A DNA stretch of 16,487 nucleotides from Chloroflexota bacterium (GCA_003648125.1 QMOE01000008.1:1-16487); one strand, 5' to 3'; shown: positions 6,033-14,638, counted from the first letter of the stretch. Notes: generated from the letters alone by a model not told the origin. Made by a program: numbers and translations.

Positions 6033-9000
6033 ACACTCACCCTCACCACTTCCGGCTCTATCAGTGCTGCGATCTCGGCCCCTACTTGCGTGTCGCGGTA
6101 GCGGAGTAGTTGGATCGCTTTGGCCGGGCACTCGGAGGCGCAGATACCACAGCCGTGACATTGGGCCGGTTCGATGTACGCCGCGCCGACGATGCCTCCC
6201 ACGCCGCTAAAATCGGCCTGAATCTGCGGCACGTGATACGGGCAGATGCGCACGCAGGTCAGGCAGCCGACGCACTTTTCCGCGTCCACCTGGGCCACGA
6301 TGCCGCCGACCTGGAGCACGTCCCGGCTGACGATGGTAGCCGCGCGAGCCGCGGCCGCCTGTGCCTGCGCGATGGTCTCGTCCAGGAACTTGGGATAGTG
6401 GGCCATCCCGGCCATGAACATGCCGTCGTTGCTAAAGTCCACCGGGCGCAGTTTGACGTGCGCTTCGAGGAAAAAGCCGTTCATATCAACCGGTACCTTG
6501 AGCCGCGTTGCCAGCTCGTTCACGCCCTCGGACGGCACTATCGGCATGCTCAACACCAGCAGGTCGGGGTGCAGCTCAATGTCTTGGCCCAGCGAATGTT
6601 CCCAGACCGTGATCTCTAATCCCGCATCTCCAATCTCGACGTTGGGCTTGCGGTCAAAGTTGTACTGGACAAACATCACCCCCTGGCGGCGGGCTTCGTC
6701 GTACAGTCGCTCTTTGAAGCCATACGTGCGGATGTCGTGGTAGATGATGGTTACTCGCGCCTCCGGTTTGGCCTTTTTGAGCGCCAGCGCATTCTTGATC
6801 GCCGTGGTGCAGCAGATACGGGAGCAGTACCGCTCCGCCGGCCCGACGCACAGGATCATCGTCACCGAGTCGGGCAAATTCTCCTCCTCGGTCAGCCGCG
6901 CCTCGAACTCTTGTTGCGTGAGGATGCGCGGGTCGCTGCCGTAGCCGTATTCCGGGCCGCGATATTCCACGCCGCCCGTTGCCACGATAGTCGCCCCGTG
7001 ACGAAGCTCTATCTCTCCTTTGGGGGTGCGCAGCGACGAGGTAAAGTTGCCGGTAAAGCCGCCGGTCTCTAACAGTTCGCTCTGCAGATGCACGGTGATG
7101 TTTGGGTGGTTTTTCACCCGAACGAGCGTCTGGCGCAGAAATTCCTGGGGGTCGCGCCATATCAACTCGCGAGAGCCTTCACCCTCCGGCCTCCGCTCTC
7201 CGGTCTCCAACGTGTACTTTACGTTCCACAGGTTGCCGCCCATCCGCCTGGCCCGCTCCACCAAATGCACCGGGAAACCCTGGTCGGCCAGCGTCAGTGC
7301 GGCGGTCATTCCGGCGGCCCCGCCGCCGATCACCATGACTGCTTTCTGTACTGTTACCTCGGTCATGTAGAGCGGTTCCAACTGCACCGCTTTCGCCACT
7401 TCCATCCGCACCAGGTCTTGGGCTTTCTTCGTCGCTGCATCCCAGTCGTGTGAGTGTACCCAGGAACATTGATTGCGGATATTTGCCATCTGGAACATGC
7501 CGGGGTTCAGGCCCGCCTGGTGGATAGAATCCTGGAACAACTGCTCGTGAGTCAGCGGCGTGCAGGAGGCGACCACAACCCGGTTGAGGCCCAGTTCCCG
7601 CGTCTGTTCGGTGATGCGCTTGACAGAATCTTGCGAGCAGGTGTAGAGGTTGTGCTCGGCGTGTACCACCCCCGGTAGCTTGGCCGCATATTCCGCCACG
7701 CCCGGCACGTCGAGATAGCCGCCGATGTTTGTGCCGCAGTGGCAGACAAAGACGCCGACGCGAGTCTCTTCCTCCGAGATGTCTCGTTCGGGTGGATATA
7801 CCGCTTTCTCCGTACACGTCCAACGGGCCGGCGACAAAACCTCTCCGGCTGCCGCGGCCGCGCCGGTGGCCTCGATGATAGATTCGGGAATGTCCTTTGG
7901 CTCGCGGAACGGCCCCACGGCGAATATCCCCTCTCTGCTCGTTTCGAGTGGCCGGAACACGTCTGTACGGCAGAATCCATACTCGTCCACGTCCACGTTC
8001 AGCCGCCGGGCCAACTCGCGCACGTTCTCCGGGATCTCCATGCCCACCGAAAGCACCACCATGTCGAATTCTTCTTCGACGATGTTGCTGTCCTCCGCTT
8101 GCGGGGGGGAGGAGGGTGGGGCGACGTACCGCAAGATGAGGTTGTGTGCCTCAGTCTCGCGCACATACGAGATGCGCGAGCGAATGTAGCGGACGCCGTA
8201 CCGCTCCTCCGCGCGGTGGTAGTACTCGTAATACCCTTTGCTAAAGGCCCGCATGTCCATCATAAAGACGGCGATATCGGTGTCCGGCTCGTGCTCCTTG
8301 GTCATGATGGCTTCTTTGGTGGCGTACATACAGCAGACCGCCGAGCAATAGTCGTGGTTCTGGTCGCGCGAACCGACGCATTGCAGGAAGGCGATCTTTT
8401 TTGGCTTTTCCCCGTCCGAAGGGCGCTGGACGTGACCAAAGGTCGGCCCGGAGGCGCTCATCAGTCGCTCGAATTGCAGCGCCGTGACCACGTTGGGGTA
8501 GCGCCCCCAGCCGTACTCGGGTGATTGCTCTGCGTCGTAGACCTCAAAGCCGGGGGCCATGATGACCGCACCGACCTGGATATCTTGCATTTTCTCCATC
8601 ATGTCGTGATTGATGGCGTCGGCCTGGCAGGCGTAGACGCAGCTCAAACACTCGGAGCAGACGCCGCAGGCCAGACAACGGGCCGCCTCTGCCTGGGCTT
8701 GCTCGTCGGTGTAGCCGGTCACCACTTCCTCGAACGTCGCCAGCCGTTCCGCGACTGGCTCTTCGTCCATCGGTACCCGAGGCTTGACCTGCACTTCTCC
8801 CAGGGTGACCCGCTCCTGAATCTCGGTTTGTGTCAGTTCCACCACCGGCAACTCGGGCTTGGGCGGTGGCTCTAGTTCCTCTCCCCGCAGGTAGCGGTGG
8901 ATGGACTCGGCCGCCTGGTGACCGGAAGCAACTGCCTCGATGACGAACGACGTTCCGGTGGTGGCGTCGCCGGCGGCAAAGACGCCCGGCCGGGTGGCCG

Positions 9001-10585
9001 CTAGCGTGTTGGGGTTGATGGCGACCGTCTGCCGGCGGGTGACGCCGACCCCGGCGCTTTCCGGGATGAACGCCAGACCGGCCCGCTGGCCGACGGAGAA
9101 GATGACATTGTCGCAGGGGACGAAATGCTCGGAGCCGGGGATCTGAACGGGCCGCCGCCGCCCCGTCTCGTCGGGCAGACCTTGCTCCGTGCGCACGCAC
9201 TTGAGACCGCCCATCCGCCCATTTCCGTCGCCAATGACCTCTGTCGGTGTGACCTGCCAGTGGAAGGCGATTCCTTCCTCCTCGGCGTGGCGCATCTCTT
9301 CCTCGCCGGCGGTCGCTTCCTCGCGGGTGCGGCGGTAGTAGACGTGTACTTCTGACCCCATTCGCACGGCGGTGCGGGCCACGTCCATCGCCACGTCCCC
9401 CGCCCCGATGACGGCTACGCGCTTTCCCAACTCTGGCGGGTTGTCCAGCCGCACGTCGCGCAGGAACTTGGTGTTGATCAGCACCCCTTCCATATCCGCT
9501 CCGGGGATGGGCAGGCGGATGCCCTCGTGCGCGCCGACGGCGATGAGCACTGACTTGAATCCTGCGTCAAAGAGATCGTCCAGGTTGTCCACCGTCGTGT
9601 TCAGCCGCAGCTCAACCCCCAGGTCAACAATGTCTTGCACTTCCCTATCCACAATTGCGGCGGGCAGCCGGTATTCTGGAACGCCCACGCGCAGCATCCC
9701 ACCGCCCACGGGCAGGGCCTCGAATACGGTGACTTTGTATCCCAGTTTGCACAAATCCTGCGCGGCGGTCAGCCCGCAGGGGCCGGCCCCGATGATCGCC
9801 ACCCGCTCGGGGTAGGGGCGGGGTAACCCCGCCCCTACAACCGGTTCCGGCGGCACGCGGGGTTGGGCGTAAACCTTGTCGGTGACGAATCGCTTTAGCG
9901 CCCGGATGTTGATTGGCTCGTCCAATTTGCCGCGATTGCAGGCATCCTCGCAGCGGTGGTTGCAGATGCGGCCGCAGATGCCGGGGAAGGGATTATCCTC
10001 CTTGATGGTCCGCATTGCGTCCTCGTAGCGTCCTTCGCGGATGAGGGCGATATAGCCCTGGGCGCGCTGACCGGCGGGGCAGGCGTCGCGGCAGGGAGCG
10101 ATGCCCCGTTTTTCGATGGCGTAGGCGTTGGGTACTGCCTGGGGATAGAGCTTGTAAGCCGCGCGCTGCTCCGCCAGCCTCTCTTCAAAGTGATTGGGGA
10201 TGATCACAGGGCAGGCCTCGGCGCAGTCGCCGCAGCCGGTACATTTGTCCAGGTCAATATAGCGTGGACGGGTGCGCACGCGAGCGGTAAAGTTTCCGGC
10301 TTCCCCGTTCACGCTCAGCACGTCGCTATCCATCAGCAGTTCGATGTTGCGATGGCGGCCTGTGTCTACCAACTTGGGGCTGATGGTGCACATAGCGCAA
10401 TCGTTGGTGGGAAAGGTCTTGTCCAGTTGCGCCATGTGGCCGCCGATGGCCGGTTTTTTATCAACCAGGTAAGCCTTGTACCCGGCCTCGGCCAACTCGA
10501 GCGACGCTTGCATGCCGGCGATCCCTCCGCCGATGACCAGAACTGCGCCGATGGGGCCTTTGCGCTTGACGCTATCTTCTTCCAT
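6029..10585 (-). CDS. hdrA: Giant HdrA with inserted GltD-type NAD(P)H module (HdrA::GltD-HdrA)
   Basis: 1518 aa in one open frame. An HdrA-like half starts with FAD motif GGGIAG (19-24) and a 4Fe-4S motif (C115, C118, C121, C125). At about 160-630 a GltD-type module is inserted: Fe-S domain with C165, C169, C204, C208, C212, C216; FAD motif GAGPCG (266-271); NADPH-type motif GAGDVA (394-399) with YYRR (416-419); and FAAGD (536-540). The interrupted half then resumes with a Cys-rich motif (637-653). A complete HdrA follows (942-1518): VGVFVCHCG, GGGAAG (1087-1092), CCT at 1258-1260, and two 4Fe-4S motifs (C1438-C1448, C1476-C1486). It probably takes hydride from NAD(P)H and distributes or bifurcates electrons towards MvhD and HdrBC. 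A GC-rich palindrome encodes residues 250-258 in the linker before the GltD FAD domain. It starts 32 bp after mvhD; its ribosome-binding site (AAGGGA) is weak. Confidence 0.93.
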   Translation of the reverse strand: MEEDSVKRKGPIGAVLVIGGGIAGMQASLELAEAGYKAYLVDKKPAIGGHMAQLDKTFPTNDCAMCTISPKLVDTGRHRNIELLMDSDVLSVNGEAGNFTARVRTRPRYIDLDKCTGCGDCAEACPVIIPNHFEERLAEQRAAYKLYPQAVPNAYAIEKRGIAPCRDACPAGQRAQGYIALIREGRYEDAMRTIKEDNPFPGICGRICNHRCEDACNRGKLDEPINIRALKRFVTDKVYAQPRVPPEPVVGAGLPRPYPERVAIIGAGPCGLTAAQDLCKLGYKVTVFEALPVGGGMLRVGVPEYRLPAAIVDREVQDIVDLGVELRLNTTVDNLDDLFDAGFKSVLIAVGAHEGIRLPIPGADMEGVLINTKFLRDVRLDNPPELGKRVAVIGAGDVAMDVARTAVRMGSEVHVYYRRTREEATAGEEEMRHAEEEGIAFHWQVTPTEVIGDGNGRMGGLKCVRTEQGLPDETGRRRPVQIPGSEHFVPCDNVIFSVGQRAGLAFIPESAGVGVTRRQTVAINPNTLAATRPGVFAAGDATTGTSFVIEAVASGHQAAESIHRYLRGEELEPPPKPELPVVELTQTEIQERVTLGEVQVKPRVPMDEEPVAERLATFEEVVTGYTDEQAQAEAARCLACGVCSECLSCVYACQADAINHDMMEKMQDIQVGAVIMAPGFEVYDAEQSPEYGWGRYPNVVTALQFERLMSASGPTFGHVQRPSDGEKPKKIAFLQCVGSRDQNHDYCSAVCCMYATKEAIMTKEHEPDTDIAVFMMDMRAFSKGYYEYYHRAEERYGVRYIRSRISYVRETEAHNLILRYVAPPSSPPQAEDSNIVEEEFDMVVLSVGMEIPENVRELARRLNVDVDEYGFCRTDVFRPLETSREGIFAVGPFREPKDIPESIIEATGAAAAAGEVLSPARWTCTEKAVYPPERDISEEETRVGVFVCHCGTNIGGYLDVPGVAEYAAKLPGVVHAEHNLYTCSQDSVKRITEQTRELGLNRVVVASCTPLTHEQLFQDSIHQAGLNPGMFQMANIRNQCSWVHSHDWDAATKKAQDLVRMEVAKAVQLEPLYMTEVTVQKAVMVIGGGAAGMTAALTLADQGFPVHLVERARRMGGNLWNVKYTLETGERRPEGEGSRELIWRDPQEFLRQTLVRVKNHPNITVHLQSELLETGGFTGNFTSSLRTPKGEIELRHGATIVATGGVEYRGPEYGYGSDPRILTQQEFEARLTEEENLPDSVTMILCVGPAERYCSRICCTTAIKNALALKKAKPEARVTIIYHDIRTYGFKERLYDEARRQGVMFVQYNFDRKPNVEIGDAGLEITVWEHSLGQDIELHPDLLVLSMPIVPSEGVNELATRLKVPVDMNGFFLEAHVKLRPVDFSNDGMFMAGMAHYPKFLDETIAQAQAAAARAATIVSRDVLQVGGIVAQVDAEKCVGCLTCVRICPYHVPQIQADFSGVGGIVGAAYIEPAQCHGCGICASECPAKAIQLLRYRDTQVGAEIAALIEPEVVRVSV
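9812..9838. repeat. Perfect 27-bp palindrome inside the giant HdrA gene
   Basis: The arms GTAGGGGCGGGGT (9812-9824) and ACCCCGCCCCTAC (9826-9838) are exact inverse complements around one central base. Its 27 bases are exactly nine codons (VGAGLPRPY, residues 250-258), so the frame is kept. It lies in the linker between the GltD Fe-S domain and its FAD domain. The outer GTAGGGGC is shared with the end of the 21-bp array near 3900, which points to one repeat family. Confidence 0.9.
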
Positions 10586-10617
10586 GTCTTTTCTTTCCCT
10601 TGGCAGTTTGGTGAGCG

Positions 10618-11046
10618 TTACCTGGTTTTCAGTGGGTTTGGCCCCAACGCCCGCAGCCGCTCTGTCATTTCTCGCACCGCGTTGGCGAACGTCTCTCCCA
10701 TCCCGCCGGAGACAAAGTACATCTCCAGCCGCCCGCTACCCAACCCGATCTTGTCCAACAATTGCTTGGTATACTTTACCCGCGCCATTGCATGTTTGTT
10801 CCCGTGGACGTGGTGGCAGTTCCCGATGGGGCAGCCCACGATGCAGACTCCGTCGGCTCCTTGCTCGAACGCTTCCAGCAGGTAGCGCACATCTGTCTTG
10901 CCGGTGCACGGCAGCTTGACGAGTTTGATGCTGGCCGGGTATTTGATGCGCAGCGCGCCGGCCGTATCAATCGCCATATCCGCACAGTAAATGCACGTAA
11001 AAACCGTGATTTCAGGCTCGAATCCGTTGTTGCTCTGCTCTGTCAT
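10618..11046 (-). CDS. mvhD: MvhD-type [2Fe-2S] electron carrier (all-cysteine form)
   Basis: 142 aa from the ATG at 11046, which has GGAGAGGAA upstream; an in-frame ATG at 11187 would lie inside the preceding hdrA gene and has no homology. Probable [2Fe-2S] ligands come from C18, C21 (FTCIYCADMA), C47 (LPCTGKTD), C72 and C77 (GCPIGNCHH). The C-terminus GLGSGRLEMYFVSGGMG and LRALGPNPL is typical of MvhD/FlpD/HdrA-linked delta subunits. In methanogens MvhD carries electrons from the hydrogenase to HdrA. No hydrogenase is seen here, so the donor may be the NAD(P)H module of the giant HdrA or another partner. It lies 23 bp after the tandem HdrA gene. The paralogue at 5610-6032 is the selenocysteine version, so the locus keeps both forms. 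Confidence 0.95.
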   Translation of the reverse strand: MTEQSNNGFEPEITVFTCIYCADMAIDTAGALRIKYPASIKLVKLPCTGKTDVRYLLEAFEQGADGVCIVGCPIGNCHHVHGNKHAMARVKYTKQLLDKIGLGSGRLEMYFVSGGMGETFANAVREMTERLRALGPNPLKTR

Positions 11047-11069
11047 TGATATTCCTCTCCAGGTAGCCC

Positions 11070-14000
11070 CTACGCCCCTACTGCCCAGGTTCCCAGTGGC
11101 AGTTTCATAATCTGATCGTCTCGATAGGCGACCAACTGAATCGCTTTGGCCGGACATTCGGCCGAGCAGGTGCCGCATCCAGTACACAGCGCCGGGTCAA
11201 TATACGCTGCTCCCTTGATCCCTCCCACGCCGGTGTCCGAGTAGCGCACTTTGGGAATGCCGAACGGGCAGACACGCACGCAGGTCAGGCAGCCTACACA
11301 CTTGTCCTGATCTACCACCGAGATGATGCCACCGATGTACATCTGTGGTGTGGAGAGAATCGTGATGGCGCGGGCTGCGGCAGCTTGTGCGTTAGTGATG
11401 CACTCTTCGATGAACTTGGGATAGTGGGCCATGCCACAGATGAAAATTCCCTCCCGCGCCATGTCCATCGGGCGCATTTTGAGATGGGCCTCCATAAAGA
11501 ACCCCTCGTCGGATAGCGGCACATCCATAATTTGGGCCAGTTTCTCAGTGCCGTCGGAGGGCCTGATCATCATACTCAGCGACAGCAGGTCGGGGTGTAA
11601 CACGATCTCTTGTTTCAGCGAAGGTTCCCAGGCCACGATCTGGAGGTTTCCCTGGTCGTCGTTTGTGACCTGCGGCATGTGGTCGTCGTCGTAGCGGACG
11701 AAAATGACGCCGCGCTGCCGCGCCTCGGTGTAGAATGCTTCTCGAAAGCCGTAGGTGATGATGTCTTTGTAGAGAACGACTACCCGGCAGTTGGGGTTGA
11801 GCAGCTTGATACGGATAGCGTTCTTCATCGTGTTGGTGCAGCAGGTACGGCTACAATAGTCCAAGCCCCCGGGTGGCCGCACACATTGGATAAACAGGAC
11901 CTCATCCAAATCCACGATTTGTTCGGGGCGATGGGCGACGATCTCCTCCAGTTCGCTGGAGGTGATGACTCGTTTGTCGTGGCCGAGCAGATATATGTCC
12001 CCTTGCCATTCTTGTCCGCCTGTAGCCAGGATGGTTGCCCCGTGTTCAATTTCCACCGTGCCGGTTGGAGTACGCACCGTAGAGCGAAACAATCCCAGGC
12101 TGCCTTCGTTGGCGACGACCTCCGAGTTGATGAGAATGTCAATGCGCTGGTGACCCAGTGTTCGGTTGACCAGGTCGCGCAGCAACCGCTGGGGGTTATC
12201 CCCTTCGGCGACATAGTAGATGTGTTGCAGGTTGCCGCCTAGCCCGGCGGTTCGTTCCACCAGCGTGACGTCGTACCCAGTGTCGGCGATGTCCAGTGCG
12301 GCGGTCATGCCGGAGACGCCGCCGCCGATCACTAGCGCCCGTCTTACCGGATCAAGCGTCTGTTTGTGTACCGGCTCGGCCAGCCGGGCGTGCGCCGTTG
12401 CTAGCCGCACCAATTCTTTGGCTGCGCGGGTGGCCCCTGCTGGATCGTCCACGTGGGGCCAGGCGCATTGCTCGCGGATGTTTGCCATTTCCAGCAGGTA
12501 AGGGTTTAACCCGGCCTGACGGACGACTCGCTGGAACAGCGGCTCGTGGGTGCGGTGGCTGCAAGCTGCCACGACTACCCGGTTCAGATTGTGTTCTTCG
12601 ATTGCCTGTTTGATTTGTTGCTGGCCCTCTTCCAGGCATGCGTAATCCGTTGTCTCGACATGCACCACGTCAGGCAGGCCGGCGGAGAAATCCGCTAGAT
12701 CATCCGTATCTATTGTTCCCGCGATGCTCGGATAGCAGCGGCACACAAAGACGCCCACGCGCGGCTCTTGTCCCTCTACTGACCGCTCAGGGGGGAGGCT
12801 GTTTGGTTCGGAGAGAAACGGGCATTCCCGGCTGTAGGTCGGCGTACCGATCTTGCCGGAGAGCAAGCGCATCACGTCACCGGCTGCGCCGCTGGCGTCC
12901 AGAATTGTCTCTGCGATTTCCTTGGGCGAGGCGAACGTCCCGCAGACATAGATGCCGGACTTGCTCGTCTCGAGGGGAGCGAATTTGTCGGTAGTGCAAA
13001 AGCCATAGGGGTTCAACTCGATCCCCAGCACGTTTGCCAGGTCACGGGAGCCGTTGGGTGGCAATGCTCCTACCGAGAGCACCACCATGTCGAAGGGATT
13101 CTCCATGAACTCGCCGTTACTGTCTGGATAGCGCAGAATCAAGTCGTGCGTTTCTGGGTCTTCTCTGACTATCGAGATGCGGCAGCGGGTGTACTCTACC
13201 CCGTATTGCTTTTGCGCTTGCTCGTAGTAGGCGTTGAATTCTTTGCCAAATGCCCGCTCGTCCATCATAAAGACCTGGCAGTGGACGTCCTCAATGCGCT
13301 GTTTGGCCAGCATGGCTTCTTTTGTGGCGTACATGCAGCAGATGGAGGAGCAATAGGGGTGTTTCTCGTCTCGCGAGCCGACGCACTGGAGCCAGGCGAT
13401 GCGCTGTGGCAGCTTGCCGTCGGAGGGACGTTTCACAATTCCCTCTGTTGGCCCAGAGCGGCTGGCCAGCCGCTCATACTGCATCGAGTGGATGACGTTC
13501 GGGAAGCGGCCAAACCCAAGTTCCTCGTATTCGGATGGGTCAGAAATCTCGTAGCCTAACGAGAGAATGATGGCGCTGATGTGGACGTCGTACTCGGATT
13601 CCTGCTCGTCCAGGTTGATCGCGCCGGTGGGGCAGATGCTCTCGCAGCGGCGGCAGGTCTCGCAGCGCGGCACCTTGTCCACGACGTAGGTATCCGGCAG
13701 CGCGCGCGGCGCCATCTTGTAGACCGCCTTGCGGGCCGAGAGACCCAGTTGGAATGGGCTGGGCAGCGACACCGGGCAGACGCCCTCACACAATCCGCAG
13801 TTGATGCATCGTTTGGGGTCTACGTGTGTGGGACGATGGCGCAACGTCACCGTAAAGTCCCCGGCATATCCCGATAGATTAATCAGGTCAGTGTTATTGA
13901 GAATCTCGATGTTGGGGTGCAGGTTGTGGTCCAAAAGTGCCGGTGATATAGACGGTCGTGTGCAGCCGTACCCGTGGTCAGACGTGCCTCGGCAAAGGAC

Positions 14001-14180
14001 GCAGTCGTGGGTGGGGAACATGTATCCCAGTTGCGCCACTCGGCCACCCAACCAAGGCATGTTCTCTACCAGGTAGGTCTTTAAGCCGGCCTCGGCCAGG
14101 TCAACCGCTGCGCGCATCCCTCCCACGCCGCCGCCGACGACCATCACGGCGCTGACCGGTTCTTGTTTGTGAACTGGCAT
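11070..14180 (-). CDS. hdrA: Tandem HdrA (HdrA-like module fused to full HdrA)
   Basis: 1036 aa. Residues 1-470 form an HdrA-like flavin/Fe-S module: FAD motif GGGVGG (16-21), C60, C63 and C73, 4Fe-4S motifs C125-C128-C131-C135 and C173-C176-C179-C183, and the YCSSICCMYATKEA segment (276-289). Residues 473-1036 make a complete HdrA: N-terminal RVGVFVCRC and NLNRVVVAACSHRTHE, FAD motif GGGVSG (619-624), YCSRTCC (775-781), and two C-terminal ferredoxin motifs (C961-C971 and C999-C1009). HdrA is the flavin-based electron-bifurcating or confurcating subunit of Hdr complexes in the cytoplasm. This protein is parallel to the giant HdrA downstream but lacks the GltD insert, so its two N-terminal clusters are only about 38 residues apart. 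AGGAG precedes the ATG by 9 nt. MvhD follows at 23 bp. The physiological donor and acceptor cannot be read from sequence. Confidence 0.94.
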   Translation of the reverse strand: MPVHKQEPVSAVMVVGGGVGGMRAAVDLAEAGLKTYLVENMPWLGGRVAQLGYMFPTHDCVLCRGTSDHGYGCTRPSISPALLDHNLHPNIEILNNTDLINLSGYAGDFTVTLRHRPTHVDPKRCINCGLCEGVCPVSLPSPFQLGLSARKAVYKMAPRALPDTYVVDKVPRCETCRRCESICPTGAINLDEQESEYDVHISAIILSLGYEISDPSEYEELGFGRFPNVIHSMQYERLASRSGPTEGIVKRPSDGKLPQRIAWLQCVGSRDEKHPYCSSICCMYATKEAMLAKQRIEDVHCQVFMMDERAFGKEFNAYYEQAQKQYGVEYTRCRISIVREDPETHDLILRYPDSNGEFMENPFDMVVLSVGALPPNGSRDLANVLGIELNPYGFCTTDKFAPLETSKSGIYVCGTFASPKEIAETILDASGAAGDVMRLLSGKIGTPTYSRECPFLSEPNSLPPERSVEGQEPRVGVFVCRCYPSIAGTIDTDDLADFSAGLPDVVHVETTDYACLEEGQQQIKQAIEEHNLNRVVVAACSHRTHEPLFQRVVRQAGLNPYLLEMANIREQCAWPHVDDPAGATRAAKELVRLATAHARLAEPVHKQTLDPVRRALVIGGGVSGMTAALDIADTGYDVTLVERTAGLGGNLQHIYYVAEGDNPQRLLRDLVNRTLGHQRIDILINSEVVANEGSLGLFRSTVRTPTGTVEIEHGATILATGGQEWQGDIYLLGHDKRVITSSELEEIVAHRPEQIVDLDEVLFIQCVRPPGGLDYCSRTCCTNTMKNAIRIKLLNPNCRVVVLYKDIITYGFREAFYTEARQRGVIFVRYDDDHMPQVTNDDQGNLQIVAWEPSLKQEIVLHPDLLSLSMMIRPSDGTEKLAQIMDVPLSDEGFFMEAHLKMRPMDMAREGIFICGMAHYPKFIEECITNAQAAAARAITILSTPQMYIGGIISVVDQDKCVGCLTCVRVCPFGIPKVRYSDTGVGGIKGAAYIDPALCTGCGTCSAECPAKAIQLVAYRDDQIMKLPLGTWAVGA

Positions 14181-14217
14181 AGATGAATTCTCCTAGTTTT
14201 TGTCAGGCCTGGAAACA

Positions 14218-14311
14218 GGCGAATGACCAGCAATTCCCGTTTTGTAGCCGCGATTGCGAAATCGCGGCTACGATCTGACTTTTCACCCATAACGGGAATT
14301 GCTGGCGAATG
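14218..14311. mobile_element. Nested palindrome flanked by 8-bp direct repeats (MITE/REP-like)
   Basis: Outer arms CCAGCAATTCCCGTT (14227-14241) and AACGGGAATTGCTGG (14291-14305) are perfect 15-bp inverse complements. Within them GTAGCCGCGATT (14244-14255) and AATCGCGGCTAC (14260-14271) form a perfect 12-bp stem with loop GCGA. GGCGAATG occurs at both borders (14218-14225 and 14304-14311), as a target-site duplication would look, although the right copy overlaps the outer arm by two bases. It sits in the 143-bp spacer upstream of the tandem hdrA gene. There is no T-run on either side of the inner stem on the minus strand, so a terminator is not supported. Confidence 0.75.
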
Positions 14312-14323
14312 GCAGTGGCTGGT

Positions 14324-14599
14324 TTAGTAATTCGTGTCCAGGAAAGGTATGATGAACATAGGTCCGACTCCAAACACCATAGCCAGGCAACAGGACAGCA
14401 CGAACGAGATGACGCCAAGTATCAGGCAAGTCTGTCCCAGGCTCTTGGACTCGGGATCGGGGCGCGAGAGAAATACCACGCCGATGATCACGCCTGCCAG
14501 CGGTATCAAGAACGAGATGGCGTACAAGATGAACTTGAGACAACCGCTGTATTGCGAACCGTAGTAGACGGGTTGTTGTGGGGGGTACTGGGGGTACAT
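14324..14599 (-). CDS. Small membrane protein with Pro/Tyr-rich N-terminus, unknown function
   Basis: 91 aa. The first 19 residues are rich in P, Y and Q (MYPQYPPQQPVYYGSQYSG). Two hydrophobic segments follow, about 20-44 (FILYAISFLIPLAGVIIGVV) and 54-87 (LILGVISFVLSCCLAMVFGV and beyond), joined by a polar, charged loop (SRPDPESKS). AAGGAGG lies 5-6 nt before the ATG, so it is probably a real gene. It is placed between the fumarate reductase-like gene (39-bp gap) and the repeat element, in the same direction. The layout resembles many small bacterial proteins with a proline-rich cytoplasmic head and a hydrophobic hairpin, but I cannot assign a family. A role as membrane anchor for the neighbouring redox proteins is possible but unsupported. 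Confidence 0.75.
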   Translation of the reverse strand: MYPQYPPQQPVYYGSQYSGCLKFILYAISFLIPLAGVIIGVVFLSRPDPESKSLGQTCLILGVISFVLSCCLAMVFGVGPMFIIPFLDTNY

Positions 14600-14638
14600 T
14601 TTAGACCTCCTTGAACCAGGTATGTTTGCAGTAGCTGT

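Noticed and set aside
9812..9838. Operator for a regulator
   Set aside because: It is inside coding sequence, has 13-bp arms with one central base, and shares its ends with other repeats here; a repeat element is the simpler reading.
11047..11187. MvhD with a 47-residue N-terminal extension
   Set aside because: The extension overlaps the coding end of the tandem hdrA gene and has no family resemblance; GGAGAGG stands before the ATG at 11046.
14244..14271. Rho-independent terminator
   Set aside because: The stem is strong but is not followed by a T-run on the minus strand.
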